Source: Stratiolaelaps scimitus
Lineage: Eukaryota; Arthropoda; Arachnida; Mesostigmata; Laelapidae
DNA: 64,000 nt
NCBI GenBank assembly: GCA_019614645.1
Contig: JABWDB010000038.1
Coordinates: forward strand, 248,001 to 312,000
Direction: 5' to 3'
Part shown: positions 13,708 to 24,179 of the stretch, piece by piece
Layout of the letters: every line of letters begins with the position of its first letter
How positions within the stretch are numbered: the stretch's first letter is position 1
Translations under genes and position numbers: made by a program
Notes under the pieces: model-generated
Databases searched by the model: none
Seen by the model: only the letters and a program-made list of their open reading frames with translations
Told to the model about the DNA's origin: nothing

Positions 13708-13767
13708 CATTGTATGTCTGGCCACACGTGATTTGTGCGATGTCACGAAGGATAGATGTGAGCTCGT
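13708..13767 (+). CDS. Candidate 60-nt internal exon
   Basis: A strong acceptor (pyrimidine-rich tract, then CATCGCAG, ending at 13707) and a strong donor GTAAGTATT (from 13768) bracket exactly 60 nt. The exon is open in two frames. In phase 1, matching the exon at 12688-12886, it reads LYVWPHVICAMSRRIDVSS after the junction codon. In phase 2 it reads IVCLATRDLC then DVTKDRCEL, with three cysteines and a charged composition more like an extracellular module. Phase 2 is also the exit phase of the three downstream alternative first exons, which would be coherent if they share an acceptor beyond the window. Which frame is used cannot be decided here. The donor begins the long intron that carries the ratchet points. 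Confidence 0.5.
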
Positions 13768-16360
13768 GTAAGTATTCGGTGGAATAGTTCTTAGAGGTCG
13801 TGAGACAGCCTACACGGAATCACTAAGTAAGCAAATATATGAGTACATGAACAAGAACACTACCATCGAGTGAGCTCGCGGATAAGAAGAGGTAAAATCG
13901 TTTCCGCCGGAAAACCATCTGCGATAAGACACAAAAAAAACGGGTGTCGAATGAGTTTGATTTGCTCATTAAGCGGCTATCTGTGGGGATAACTAGCTTG
14001 TTCTCCAACTGAAACCATTTGATCCGTTCGTTTAATGAATTGAAATCTTTCAGCACTTTGCTGCGGGTTCCAGTTTACTATTGTAACAAAGAATGTTGAC
14101 GACTTCCTCAGATGAATGCAGTTGCGTGGAATAAGGCGAATAATTACTGTTGACGCCAAAATTGTAGAGAAATCAATTTTCACTTTCTACTACAGCCATT
14201 GAGACTTAAGCGTAATAAGGCGGCATATATGAATAAAATCTGCAAGGAACTGTCAGGCCGTAAGCTCCACTGTCGGCGGCTTTAGCTGCTTCACTCGTTG
14301 AATTTTGCTTGATGAATATACACCTCTCACCTCTGTACTCATTAAGAGCTTGCGTACAACAAACTCGAATCAATAATTAGCATATTCAAATGAGCTGCCT
14401 GGTTTCTCGAGAGGCCCAATTTTATAAGTATTCAACACCGATTCAGACGCCTACAGGCTCACCTGTGTACGCAAACACCGTTCACCTGTCCGCGTGTACT
14501 GAAAACCAAACATGTCGAATTTCAGAATAAGGGTTGGTCCACGTGGTATCAACTCGGTATGTGTGTGTGCGTGTTTTGGGTCATCGAAAAACATCACCTA
14601 CACGATCGTAACAGTGTGCTTATACGTATCCGCAAGCAAACGCTGTAGTATTTGCGCTAATTGGAAAGGGGATTTTTTTACGAATATCGCCAACCTCTTA
14701 GCTTGCATATAAACCTCGGCTGCTTATCAAACAGTCAGGTACAGACTGTTAATAATACACTAATCAATTGTTAAAACTAAAGGACGAATTTCATGTTACA
14801 AGTTCGATTGTATCATTACATAACCCCTCCGTTGTCGATTGCATCATTATCGGCGTCAGCGACTGATGTGACGCTACCGTTGGAAAAATGATCATACTAT
14901 AATCAGTTGCATGACTATTATACTTCATGACGGGTTCGACACGGTTACGTTTCGTTGCAGAAATTGTAACTCAGCTCAATGGACCCCAGAATTAATTGTT
15001 GAATGATGATACAGTCTTGTTGTTGACATCGAAAGCGCGAATCGAGTAAGAAAATTGGCCATCTATTGTTTACTGAAGCTCCGTTGTAAGTCTGAACTTG
15101 ACTCACCTTCCGAAATCTGCAGATCTATCATTGAGACGAATTGACAGCTTTATAATAAAGAAAAAGAGTACTATTTTTTAAGCTAATAAATAACTCATTT
15201 GTAGGCTGCGTTTTTTTTTTGTCAAATAGAAATATTTATCTCTTTCGACGTGTGCTAGCGAAGAGCACATTTCCCAACAAACAAAAGGCATTGGCATTTG
15301 ATTTGCATCTGTCAAACGTAACCGTATAGATGATATGTAACAGCGTTAAGAGTACTTGCATTCTCTGTTGCTGTCGTATTGGTTGTTCTTTTAAAAACAA
15401 AATCTCAAATGACTAGAATCAGTGTGGAATGAAGAAACATAGCAGCAACGCCTCTCGCAGGCATCCTAACGAGGGGGCTGTGGCCAAACAGCAAGGTCGC
15501 GCGAATAGTACCACCCCGTACAGACGAAAATATGACGTCTGACAATGGGACTATCAGCAGCAGCAGTAGTAGTAGTGGTGGCGGTGGTGGTAGTCGTAGT
15601 GAAATGCCGTCTCACTGAAAGATCTAACAACAGCTCATCGACCAAATGAAGCGAAGAGAACGTTGGCGGGCCAACATTTGAGCCAATGCGTCCCTGCCGC
15701 CTGGTTGACACCTATGCAGAAATGAGTAACGATTGCGAACTGCGTGGATGCTGATGAAAGCTGCTACGTTGGTAGGTACGCCAAGGATTTTGCATCGACT
15801 CGACGATGTCGTAACGGTAAACATGGCCGACGGTTGATTTGTGTCATCCATATGAATGTATATTACTATGCCAGGATGGGCAAGTTAGTTCTTATGTGAC
15901 TTGTTTGATCATGCGCGTAGTACTCAACTTACTAGTAAATATTCTATAACGAAGAGAGAGAGAGAGAGAGAGAGAGAAGACTCACTAAAGAAGTGACCAA
16001 ATGGCCGCATTTGCGGTCGTAGTGATTATCAACTGATTCAAGATTAGATGATAATGAAATACAAAACACAGGGAAATTGACAGTCCGTTGTATTTGGTTC
16101 ACACGCGATGAGAGTATCTTTGCAAAAATAAATAACTATTTCGGAATAATGATTGGTATGATTGAATGTTTAGTGACATTAACCGTATCACTTGAACCGG
16201 GCGAGAAGATAGAATATCCGGAATAATGTTACAGCAAAAACAAAGCTCGTACAGAACTCGTTTCTCTGGGGAAGCAGAATTCAAACTAAAGAAACTGGAA
16301 CGCTAAAATGTTGTGTTGGACTTATCATTATTTTCGCCTAGATTTACTAAGTAGCAGATT
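13768..16360 (+). other. Intron-like DNA before ratchet point 1
   Basis: No paired splice sites or recognisable coding frame between the donor at 13768 and the recursive site at 16384. A trinucleotide-rich patch (CAG/AGT/GGT, 15555-15600) and a (GA)n run at 15953-15978 are present. Confidence 0.5.
15953..15978 (+). repeat. (GA)n microsatellite
   Basis: About 13 GA/AG units. Confidence 0.95.
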
Positions 16361-16390
16361 TTTTATTTCTTCTGTGACTTTCAGGTAAGA
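16344..16390 (+). promoter_or_regulatory. Recursive splice site (ratchet point 1)
   Basis: A pyrimidine-rich tract (16 of the 20 bases before CAG) ends in TTTCAG at 16384 and is followed immediately by GTAAGA (16385-16390). A 3' and a 5' splice site are thus fused with no exon between. A branch-point-like TTACTAAG lies at about 16344-16351. This matches the ratchet-point consensus known from long Drosophila introns, where the intron is removed in steps and the 5' splice site is regenerated at the same exon end. It serves a plus-strand intron, in line with the exon donor at 13768. Confidence 0.7.
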
Positions 16391-16423
16391 AGCATTGACC
16401 GTGAAAGAATCGTCGGAAACAGC

Positions 16424-16444
16424 CCACACACACACACACACACA
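16424..16444 (+). repeat. (CA)n microsatellite
   Basis: About ten CA units between ratchet point 1 and the fold-back repeat. Confidence 0.95.
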
Positions 16445-16493
16445 TGGGGACCTTCAATAGTTGAGCACAGTTGTATGTCATTTGTATTATGAT

Positions 16494-16658
16494 GCACTGC
16501 CTAATAAGACGGTCAACCCCTTTAAATGAGAATATGCGACGATGGAGATCGAACTCCTCCTCTTGCAAAGCCCACACGAATGCACCATGCCACCGGGTTC
16601 GATCCCCCACCGTTGCACATTTGCATTTAAAGATGTTAACCGTCTTATGAAGCAATGC
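16494..16658. repeat. Fold-back (inverted-repeat) element
   Basis: The left part (from GCACTGCCTAATAAGACGG) is the imperfect reverse complement of the right part (ending CCGTCTTATGAAGCAATGC). The match continues inward through TTTAAATG and GATCGAAC on both sides. The arms are about 60 nt with several mismatches around a loop of roughly 40 nt. The GGTTCGATCCCCC segment (16596-16608) looks like a tRNA T-arm, but its stem does not pair as a tRNA should. A related copy of the right arm and its flank lies at 29846-29925, so this is a dispersed repeat. It is probably a small non-autonomous element or two head-to-head SINE fragments. Confidence 0.6.
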
Positions 16659-17526
16659 CGAACACAGTTGTACCGTGGACTGAGTTAAATGTCGCCTGAG
16701 GATGTGCCTGGAAATATTTTACTTAAGTATTATAGTCTAAAGAGTTTAGCACCCATGAGTTTTTGTTTGTTACTATGAAAATATGCACATGGACACAAAT
16801 AGTGCTGCACATATCGAATGTTGTATTTAAACGCCCAAAGAAAATTGTGCATGTGACTATTGATGGCGAGTTGCCTTCGTGTTACGATATCTATTTAGAT
16901 ATTAACAAGATTAAATCGCCGGTGTGTGAACACCATTCCGATATGGTCAGAATGACGCGATAACTAAATGATACGTGAATATCTACAGGTACGGTTACAA
17001 CGTATTCATTCAGTAAAAGCTCTGGTGGAAATCGCTCTGAGTTCCGTCCCACATTTCATTCAGTTCCATTGATCGCGACGGATACCGCCCCTTAACCACA
17101 GTAGCCTGACATTTTGTGAACCCACCAATTATAGACCATCATTATCATCAATGCCACCATCTTCCTCATGAACATAATTAGTTATCTATAACGATCAGGC
17201 TACTTGAAGCAAGGCTGACACGTTGCGTAAATCGTGTACTAAGCTACTGTGCGTTGCTCTGCTCTTGTGGACGCGTATGCGCGTGAGTGCGAGGTTATCC
17301 AATTTCTTCGATATCGAAAGTCGGTATATAATTACTAATATCACCAAAGGCGTACAACAAACCGGCTGACTGTACATGTCCGAAGGATACAATAGTTGTG
17401 TAGGACTAAATTGTCTTCGTTGCTAAACCGTTCCCAATCGAAAATGGACTCTTCCTGCAAAGTGTTTTGAAAGACGCTTAGTTATCAAATATATCACATT
17501 TTCAATGAATAGATTTTTCTTGTCCC

Positions 17527-17557
<31 letters not shown>

Positions 17558-17559
17558 TA
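17527..17559. repeat. (AT)n microsatellite
   Basis: Near-perfect AT alternation. Confidence 0.95.
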
Positions 17560-19615
17560 CCGTGCATGGCAAAGCAGAAAGGTACGAGACAACGCAGAGT
17601 CAAGAAGTTATCTTAGAGGGCACAAAAGTATAGTGAAAATCTTGAAGCGCTGGTTAGCGAAATTGTATCCTCCAAAATTGAATTTTCTTCATTGTTCCAT
17701 TTCTTTCTGTTGTGAATCTACAGAAAAAGAGAGAACAAACATTCACGTAAGGTTACCTTTGAAATCGTCAAACTTTGTTTAGTTTGCCCATAGCGTTCCG
17801 TAAAGTTCGGAACACCCCGTATTATGAATGTTACAAAAAGAGCAAAATCGCCACCAGTTGTGCTCGTCGTGTGTTTGTTTAACCTTCCTGATTTTGTCCG
17901 ACGCATCGATCAGAGAAAATAGAGATGGAGAGAGAGAGAGAGAGAGAGAGTCAAGAAGGGAGACAACAGACAGACAGCTGTTTGTTGACACGAGGTCGGG
18001 TGGTGGCTGTGTTCAGTTTCGAGAAATTCCTCTTCTGAATTATAGAAGTCCTTGACTTTTACGTAGACGAAACCCAGCTATTATTTATACGTCGCATTTC
18101 AATATTTGGGATGATGTCACCTCGTATCTATCATACATCGTATCGTTCAACTCCTGTCTGTGCAGATGGAACACTCAACGCGCGCCTGTTCCGTGTGGAT
18201 TGCTCCTTTTGACTCTGCTAGCTACTATTACGAAAACAACCAGAGTAGCTCAACTGACGATGTTGTGCATATCTACCCACGTACAGAATGAGCAGGTGGC
18301 ATATCTAGGGATTCGGTAGGCAGACATATCAAATTGGTCTATTGTCGTCGATTGGAATCCTATTCTAGTTATGTTAGTATGATAGTTGTTCAACTCTTAG
18401 ACCAGAGAGTGATTAGCGACTGGACGTCAACTAGGTTTCCGCTGCGGCCTTCATCCATATGCATACATTGATGCGTGCGTGCTTGGATCGCGGTTTTATC
18501 GTTTGTGCGGATTGATGAAAAATTGAGATTTTGAATAAGTGCGATAGAAGAGTCACTTGAGTTTGTCTGAGTTTTAAGACGAACTGACTAATATAAATCA
18601 TCACATCGTTTGGCAGGCGGAGATGTGTAAGTCCAATCAAGTCAGAAAAACGTGTTGATTTACATATAATATTGCCACCGGGCAATGATGGTGTTTCTGA
18701 ATCTATTGATTAATATTATCAATTGTATTTTCATCGTTCCTCTCGTTGTTTAGATTTGCGGCATCTGGAAACCAGAGCCCCGTTTAAATAATTATCATTC
18801 TTTCTTTAGTTTCTACGTGCGTTTTCGCGTATGTCCATTTGGTATCATCGACTAACAATTAGATTTGAATAAACAGTAATTGCAGATATACAGGTGTTTT
18901 TTTCGGCTCTTGCAACTGAGCAACTGAAATCAACTCATACTACGTGCAGACAATTGTCATTATATATATTGTGTAAGGGACCTGCTAACAGGTGTATGTT
19001 ACTACGGATATATAGGCATCATATTATCTCTGTTATCTTCGCATGTCTCCAAAATTGATATAAATTAGTAGTTAACACATTCGATAGTTAACCTATATTA
19101 ATAAGATAATACCACCCCGAAAACTTTAAACGTGAACTATTCGATCTATGACAACGGTCACAGGTTTTGAATCAAACAATTTTCATAGTGAACACGCATA
19201 CGTAAGGCTCGCCGTCTTCAAGATATTCGAGAAGAACGAAATTTTGACAATCTTTGAAAGTCTTCGTATATCTCGAAAGCTTCGAATTTACAACATGAAT
19301 TCCGCTACCCCGGTAAAATTGGGGACGTCCATGAATAAACCATCAGCCAAATCGGTATGTTTAGCTCTACAAAGTATCCTTGTAATCAGCTTTCGGTGTT
19401 CTTTCAATGACAAACAACTTACCAGAGACATTTCCATTTTTAGAAGGCCGCTCGATGCCTCATCGCTTGTGAACTAATTCACAGCCTGATATCTGTTTTA
19501 CCTTATCCCTTAATGCTTAGCCCCAAACACCGCGTTCACTGCGTAGGACGCAGCCCGGCCTGTGATTAACTATGCGAACAGGCGTTCATTTCGATACGGT
19601 GTGACGACCAGCAAG

Positions 19616-19777
19616 ATGAGCTTCATTTTCGCCGAACTAATCGTAGTAGTGTATATAGTCACGTCGAGCGAGAGCGACATATATCCGAACAGCGATGAGA
19701 GAAGCTTCTATTACTTGTCCTATCGAGAGCGACAAGGCGGATGGGCCTATAGGGATATCTTTGACCGTGCAACATGA
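19616..19777 (+). CDS. Small frame with signal-peptide-like start
   Basis: An ATG at 19616 opens 53 codons beginning MSFIFAELIVVVYIVTSSES, which looks like a secretory signal. A short charged, tyrosine-containing tail follows (DIYPNSDERS, then a segment with RERQGGW). There is no cysteine framework or amidation motif that would identify a peptide hormone, and no promoter or splice site was fixed. The frame may be fortuitous, or a fragment of a larger secreted protein. Confidence 0.15.
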   Translation: MSFIFAELIVVVYIVTSSESDIYPNSDERSFYYLSYRERQGGWAYRDIFDRAT

Positions 19778-20437
19778 CATTCTACAGTGGCTTAAACCCA
19801 GCTGCGCTCGAAACGAATTCAAAGTCTTGGCCGGTATGCCTTGTTTTCCTCTACGCTGATCTGGTCAACACACCGGCCTCGAGATCGGCTCCCGCTCTCG
19901 GGGTCCAAACATATCCTGCAGCCGAGGGGCCCGCCTCGGAGACCTGCGATATAGCGTCCACAACTAATGCAGTTAGAGAGGTCAGTTACCACACAACTCG
20001 ACGAAAGTGCGAATGTAGCATTTTCCTTTCATTCGCTCCAGGGCCATAAAATACAGCTACACCAATGGAGCAGTAAGTGGACAGTGATTAACTCAGTATC
20101 AATGTGCATCACTGTTTAGCTTAATCTGACATCAATATATAATAGAGGCGAAACCGGGTGATAATTCAACTTGTGGCAGCTTGCTTCCAGGGGCTGCAAT
20201 ATAATACATACAATATATACAAGCGATTTCTATTAAGGAAATTGTAGCGTTTGCACTAAATTATCCAAGTTTGGTCACTTCAGTTTTCTTAGAAGTATAC
20301 TCGAAAGAGATAATTTTAGGTGCATGTACCCGAATTAGTACCGGCTGATGCAGTATGACATGGGCTAACATGATTCAAGTGAACTTCTTCGATTTATTCA
20401 ATCTACTCCGCGGTATTGTAGTCATCTCCTACCAGTA

Positions 20438-20481
20438 GTACTTCATATTTTAGGCTATCGTACTTCATATTTTAGGTTTCT
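20438..20481. repeat. 22-bp tandem duplication
   Basis: GTACTTCATATTTTAGG occurs twice, at 20438 and 20460, with a period of 22 bp. The last few bases of the second copy have diverged. Confidence 0.85.
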
Positions 20482-20651
20482 ACCCCCAAGTACTGTGAAG
20501 ACAATAGAGACTAGGTGGAGAGGATAGCCCACTTCAGAACGAGAAGAAGTTCATACAACATAATCGCGGCAATAGCCGGAACCAAGTAGATTGCCTAAAT
20601 CACATTTAGATTCGTTAGTCGAGAGCAGTGTAGACATGTTTCTTCTGTTAG

Positions 20652-21238
20652 CTCACATTCGCTGTTATTCAAATTTCAAAGGGTCGAAGCTTGGCGGACA
20701 TGAGCGACGGTTTTAGTTTTGTCGTCTCCAACAGGAACACCAATAACAGTAGCCTACAACAAAAGGCCATTGAGTCGCTCAAGCAGAGAGGGGTTACCTT
20801 TGGAGAAGATAAACTCCGTCTCGAGACACAGATAGATATACTAAGCAACAAAGTCACTAAGCATAGCTGGTGCCGCCTGGAAGGGTGACTTGATCTTTAG
20901 TGAACGGAGATCACGAAGCTGTAGCCCAGCTGGGAGCGGACCCGTGCCAATTCAGGCCTTAAGAAGCAAACGAGCAGAGAGCAGACCTGACCAATGTGAT
21001 GTGCCTGGAATATGCTTTGTGCACAGGGCTGCTTCTGCTGGAGGGACCAGTGGCGCTTCTCTGTCCGGGTGTCTATAAACAGAACTATGTGGAACTGCCG
21101 AAAGCAGGTTGGAGCATGCCAGCGCCTTTGCCGTGCGATGTCCTGGTGGGCACCGCCCTATACTTTGGTCCTCTTTCACTTCTTGGCATTTTCTTCTCTT
21201 TTCTAAGGACACATGCGGTGACCATCTCGGCAAAGTAG
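20652..21238 (+). pseudogene. Possible broken coding region, family unknown
   Basis: Coding-like translation is spread over more than one frame. From 20652 to 20888 a hydrophilic frame reads SDGFSFVVSNRN and later LKQRGVTFGEDKLRLETQ, then a stop. From about 20996 to 21238 a different frame gives 80 residues with two hydrophobic segments (one with LCTGLLLLEGP, one with GTALYFGPLSLLGIF). No convincing introns separate them. This could be a decayed gene or element with frameshifts, or chance. I recognise no family. Confidence 0.2.
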
Positions 21239-21239
21239 A

Positions 21240-23975
21240 TAGATATATACACAAAACGCATGCGATGCAGCGCGATGTAGTGTTCTCGTCCAGACCAAGC
21301 CAGAAGTAGTGCTGCGTCTGGACTCCGAGTCAGGCAAACGAACTAGCCAGTTGGTCATATGGGACGGGTGGTGGTGGCGGTGGTGGTGCAGCGATGTGCA
21401 TGGTCCATGAGGCATGGTGATGATGGTGGTGCGCTGAGTTTGTTGCATGCCCGAAAGATTTGCGCTAGAAATGTGCGAGGTTTGTAGATCTGTGGCAACG
21501 ACAGATTAGAGATAATGCACTAACGAAGGCCTTTTAGCTCTTGATTACTAGCAGATTCAGGCAATTTAGTCTATTGGAGGAGACCGTTCTTCCAGAGAAA
21601 ATACTTTATATTTTAGCAAAATGGGTGCATATTCCCCCTAGATGGTTGCCTATGTCAGACTAAGCCATTCCGCTGTCATACTGCACCGTTACGACCTCAA
21701 CGCGTCACGTTAAATGTGACAGAGAATGTACATTAACAAATGCTTTGCCAGCGCTTTCGCATTCGAACGTTGGCAATTTCAAGATAGAGGGTCCACACCA
21801 TTAGGACTGATTGTAGCGCATTATGCCAAGCTATGGAACTCTTAGAGACCTGGCGATATTATTTCTCTGGGCACTTGATTGTTTACCTGAGCCATTCTGA
21901 TATCATCTCAGAGGAAGGTGAACATTAATCGTTTTTCCGAAACGCATCAAGGAGACTATGGTCACAAAACGTAAAGGAAAAAGAACGAGTAGATGGAAAG
22001 TGCAATCAATCGATCCGTTTTAGCGCGACCTTCTCAGACTCCCTAAGGTTATCAGTTGTCCATCAAACCTAGTTTCCCATTCCTCGTACAACTTTCACCT
22101 TTCAGCGATTTTATCGTTCCCCACAGCCCACCTCTTCCGTCCACTGATAATTTGATAGGGAACCACGCTGAGTAGATTACATTGTTTTACAATTTATCCT
22201 TTCGACATAAATCCTTTCAGCAAATAACTTATATTGGCCTTAGTAAATGATAAATAATTCCGCAAGGGGGACAACTATCACTGGACAAAGCTATCTGAAG
22301 AATTTTTATTTACGAGTACCGCATAAGTAGATAGGCGAACAGACTTACGCGTCGAAGGTTAACAATTGCGGCTCTATTCATAGCGTCAGGAGTCCGAAAA
22401 TGACCAAATTACATATTTTGTCAAAATATCGAAACATTATACCGTCCTTTGAACTATCCCGTGTAAGATTGAGTTACTCCATATATGGCTTCATAGTTCC
22501 TTTTACCACTCTAGGATAGAGGCAAGCGCTCTGTCATGGCGGTCCAATTCCTATCGAATGTCGTTTGCTCGAAGATGTCACACTATCTCTGTGGCCTTTG
22601 AGGTCTCGATTTAAAAACGACCGATTCTAGAGACCCGTAAACACTTCCAGCCCTACCTTCGTACCTAATGATAACAATATGTAACCCTTTCGGTCGTCGA
22701 CTAATTTACGTTTTCGCATCGTTCAACAGCTTTGCACAAACGATGAGCACTCGATATCGCCCTCGACGACGACGACGACGACGACAATACGGCTGGAGTT
22801 GAGATGGGAAGGATGGGTTTACCCTGTCAGTTTCTGATAACTTTCCCCAACTGGCGATGACACCTTGTCGCCTTCTGGCGATTTCAAGTGCGTGCTTTGT
22901 GATAGCCCCACGTGCATGCTCCGTGTTTAGTGGAGTGGCTAAACCAGTGACGGCTGTGGGGAGACAGTCAACACTTCAGGCTGTCAATCATGTTCTCACG
23001 GTAACCCAACGGCGATAGCGACGCAACGCATTCAAAGGCACCGGTGCTCGGTGAATAGTGAACGATTATAAGTATTTAGCTGTCGTAGTCTTAGTTCTTG
23101 AGAGTTGCCACTATGAGCGGTCGTTGCCACCTGAATAGCCCCAGTCGCTCGATTGTTTTATGACGCGGTCGCGGCGTGGAACGGTCAAATGGACTCGTTG
23201 AATCGCTTTGTTTTCTAGCAGCCTAGGTTAAATATGATGCGGGTAGAACGCTAATTGTAATCCGGGAAGACGATAGTGAACCATTTGTAGAAAACCGCAT
23301 GGGAATAGGAATGGGAGGAACCATCTGGTGATATCTTCATTTACTGAGGGATAGCATAGGGTTGGAATCAACTGCCGGTCCCTGCAAGGCACTAACTGAA
23401 GTAACACTTTGACATTCGCGGTCAGTGCCCCAACCGTCAAAATCAGTTCTGGGTTTAGTCAGTGCGAGTCTGACACCACCAGGCAAATACAAAAAAAATA
23501 TCTTTGTTTGTGCGAAGAGCTCCATAACTGGGGTAGTGTAATGACAAATGAAGGTGTTGCTGACTATGTATAACTCGTTGTTGATCCGCTTTATTCCGAA
23601 AGTCTGCACTGATTGGTAGCTTGATTTGGATTAATACACATATTTTTGTATCAGGTCAGGTCCAAATCGCACAAACTAGACAAACTAGATTTTTCGCTCC
23701 ATTCCTAACTATCATTTCATAAACTCTTGCCACGCAGGCAACTTTCACCGTAGTATCATCATCGCTCAATAATGCAGTCAAAGTGGTCACCACTACGCCA
23801 ACGGGGAATACGCCCTTGGCGGCGGTTTCTTCTTGCTGAGGGCTTTCTGTCATAGCACCTTACGAACAAAAACCTAATGGCTTCGTGGATTATTTGAAAC
23901 CTAGCAGCTAGCCGAAACAACCAGGCAAACATATGTGTATTATTATAGTTTGATTGAAAGACACGGAGTATTCTG
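21240..23975. other. No gene recognised
   Basis: Holds a GGT-rich patch near 21360-21435 and a short (GAC)n run near 22766-22787. Short frames on both strands have no recognisable features. Confidence 0.5.
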
Positions 23976-23981
23976 GTGAAG

Positions 23982-24179
23982 TATTCGGGTGGTGCCAAAA
24001 TGTGCATGCGCACAATTGCGTACGGGCCTTGGCCCAGACAGGCTGCTCTACGATTATCTGCGATGCCCTAATGCGGATGTCATCGCATCGAGCAACGCCC
24101 AAAGTCAATATGCACAACACACACACACTGCGGTAACACCAGAGCGTTCAGAGACCAAACCGCCAGCGACTCGGCCACG
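23982..24179 (+). CDS. Weak candidate internal exon
   Basis: A 65-codon open stretch with coding-like composition (for example LGPDRLLYDYLRCP, later ERSETKPPATRP) runs into a GTGAGC donor at 24180 and exits in phase 2, like the first exons further right. The only possible acceptor in frame, the AG at 23980-23981, has a poor pyrimidine tract and there is no in-frame ATG. Sense is plus strand, within the long intron. Function unknown. It may be a chance frame. Confidence 0.18.

Larger units (their letters stand above)
16664..20640. other. Intron-like stretch
   Basis: Holds an (AT)n tract (17527-17559), a (GA)n run (17928-17950) and several short frames without family resemblance (for example 16763-16963 and 19148-19477). 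No paired acceptor and donor around a credible exon was found. Confidence 0.5.

Noticed and set aside
16540..16620. tRNA gene suggested by GGTTCGATCCCCC
   Set aside because: The T-stem does not pair correctly and no A box or acceptor stem is found. The motif is part of the fold-back repeat.
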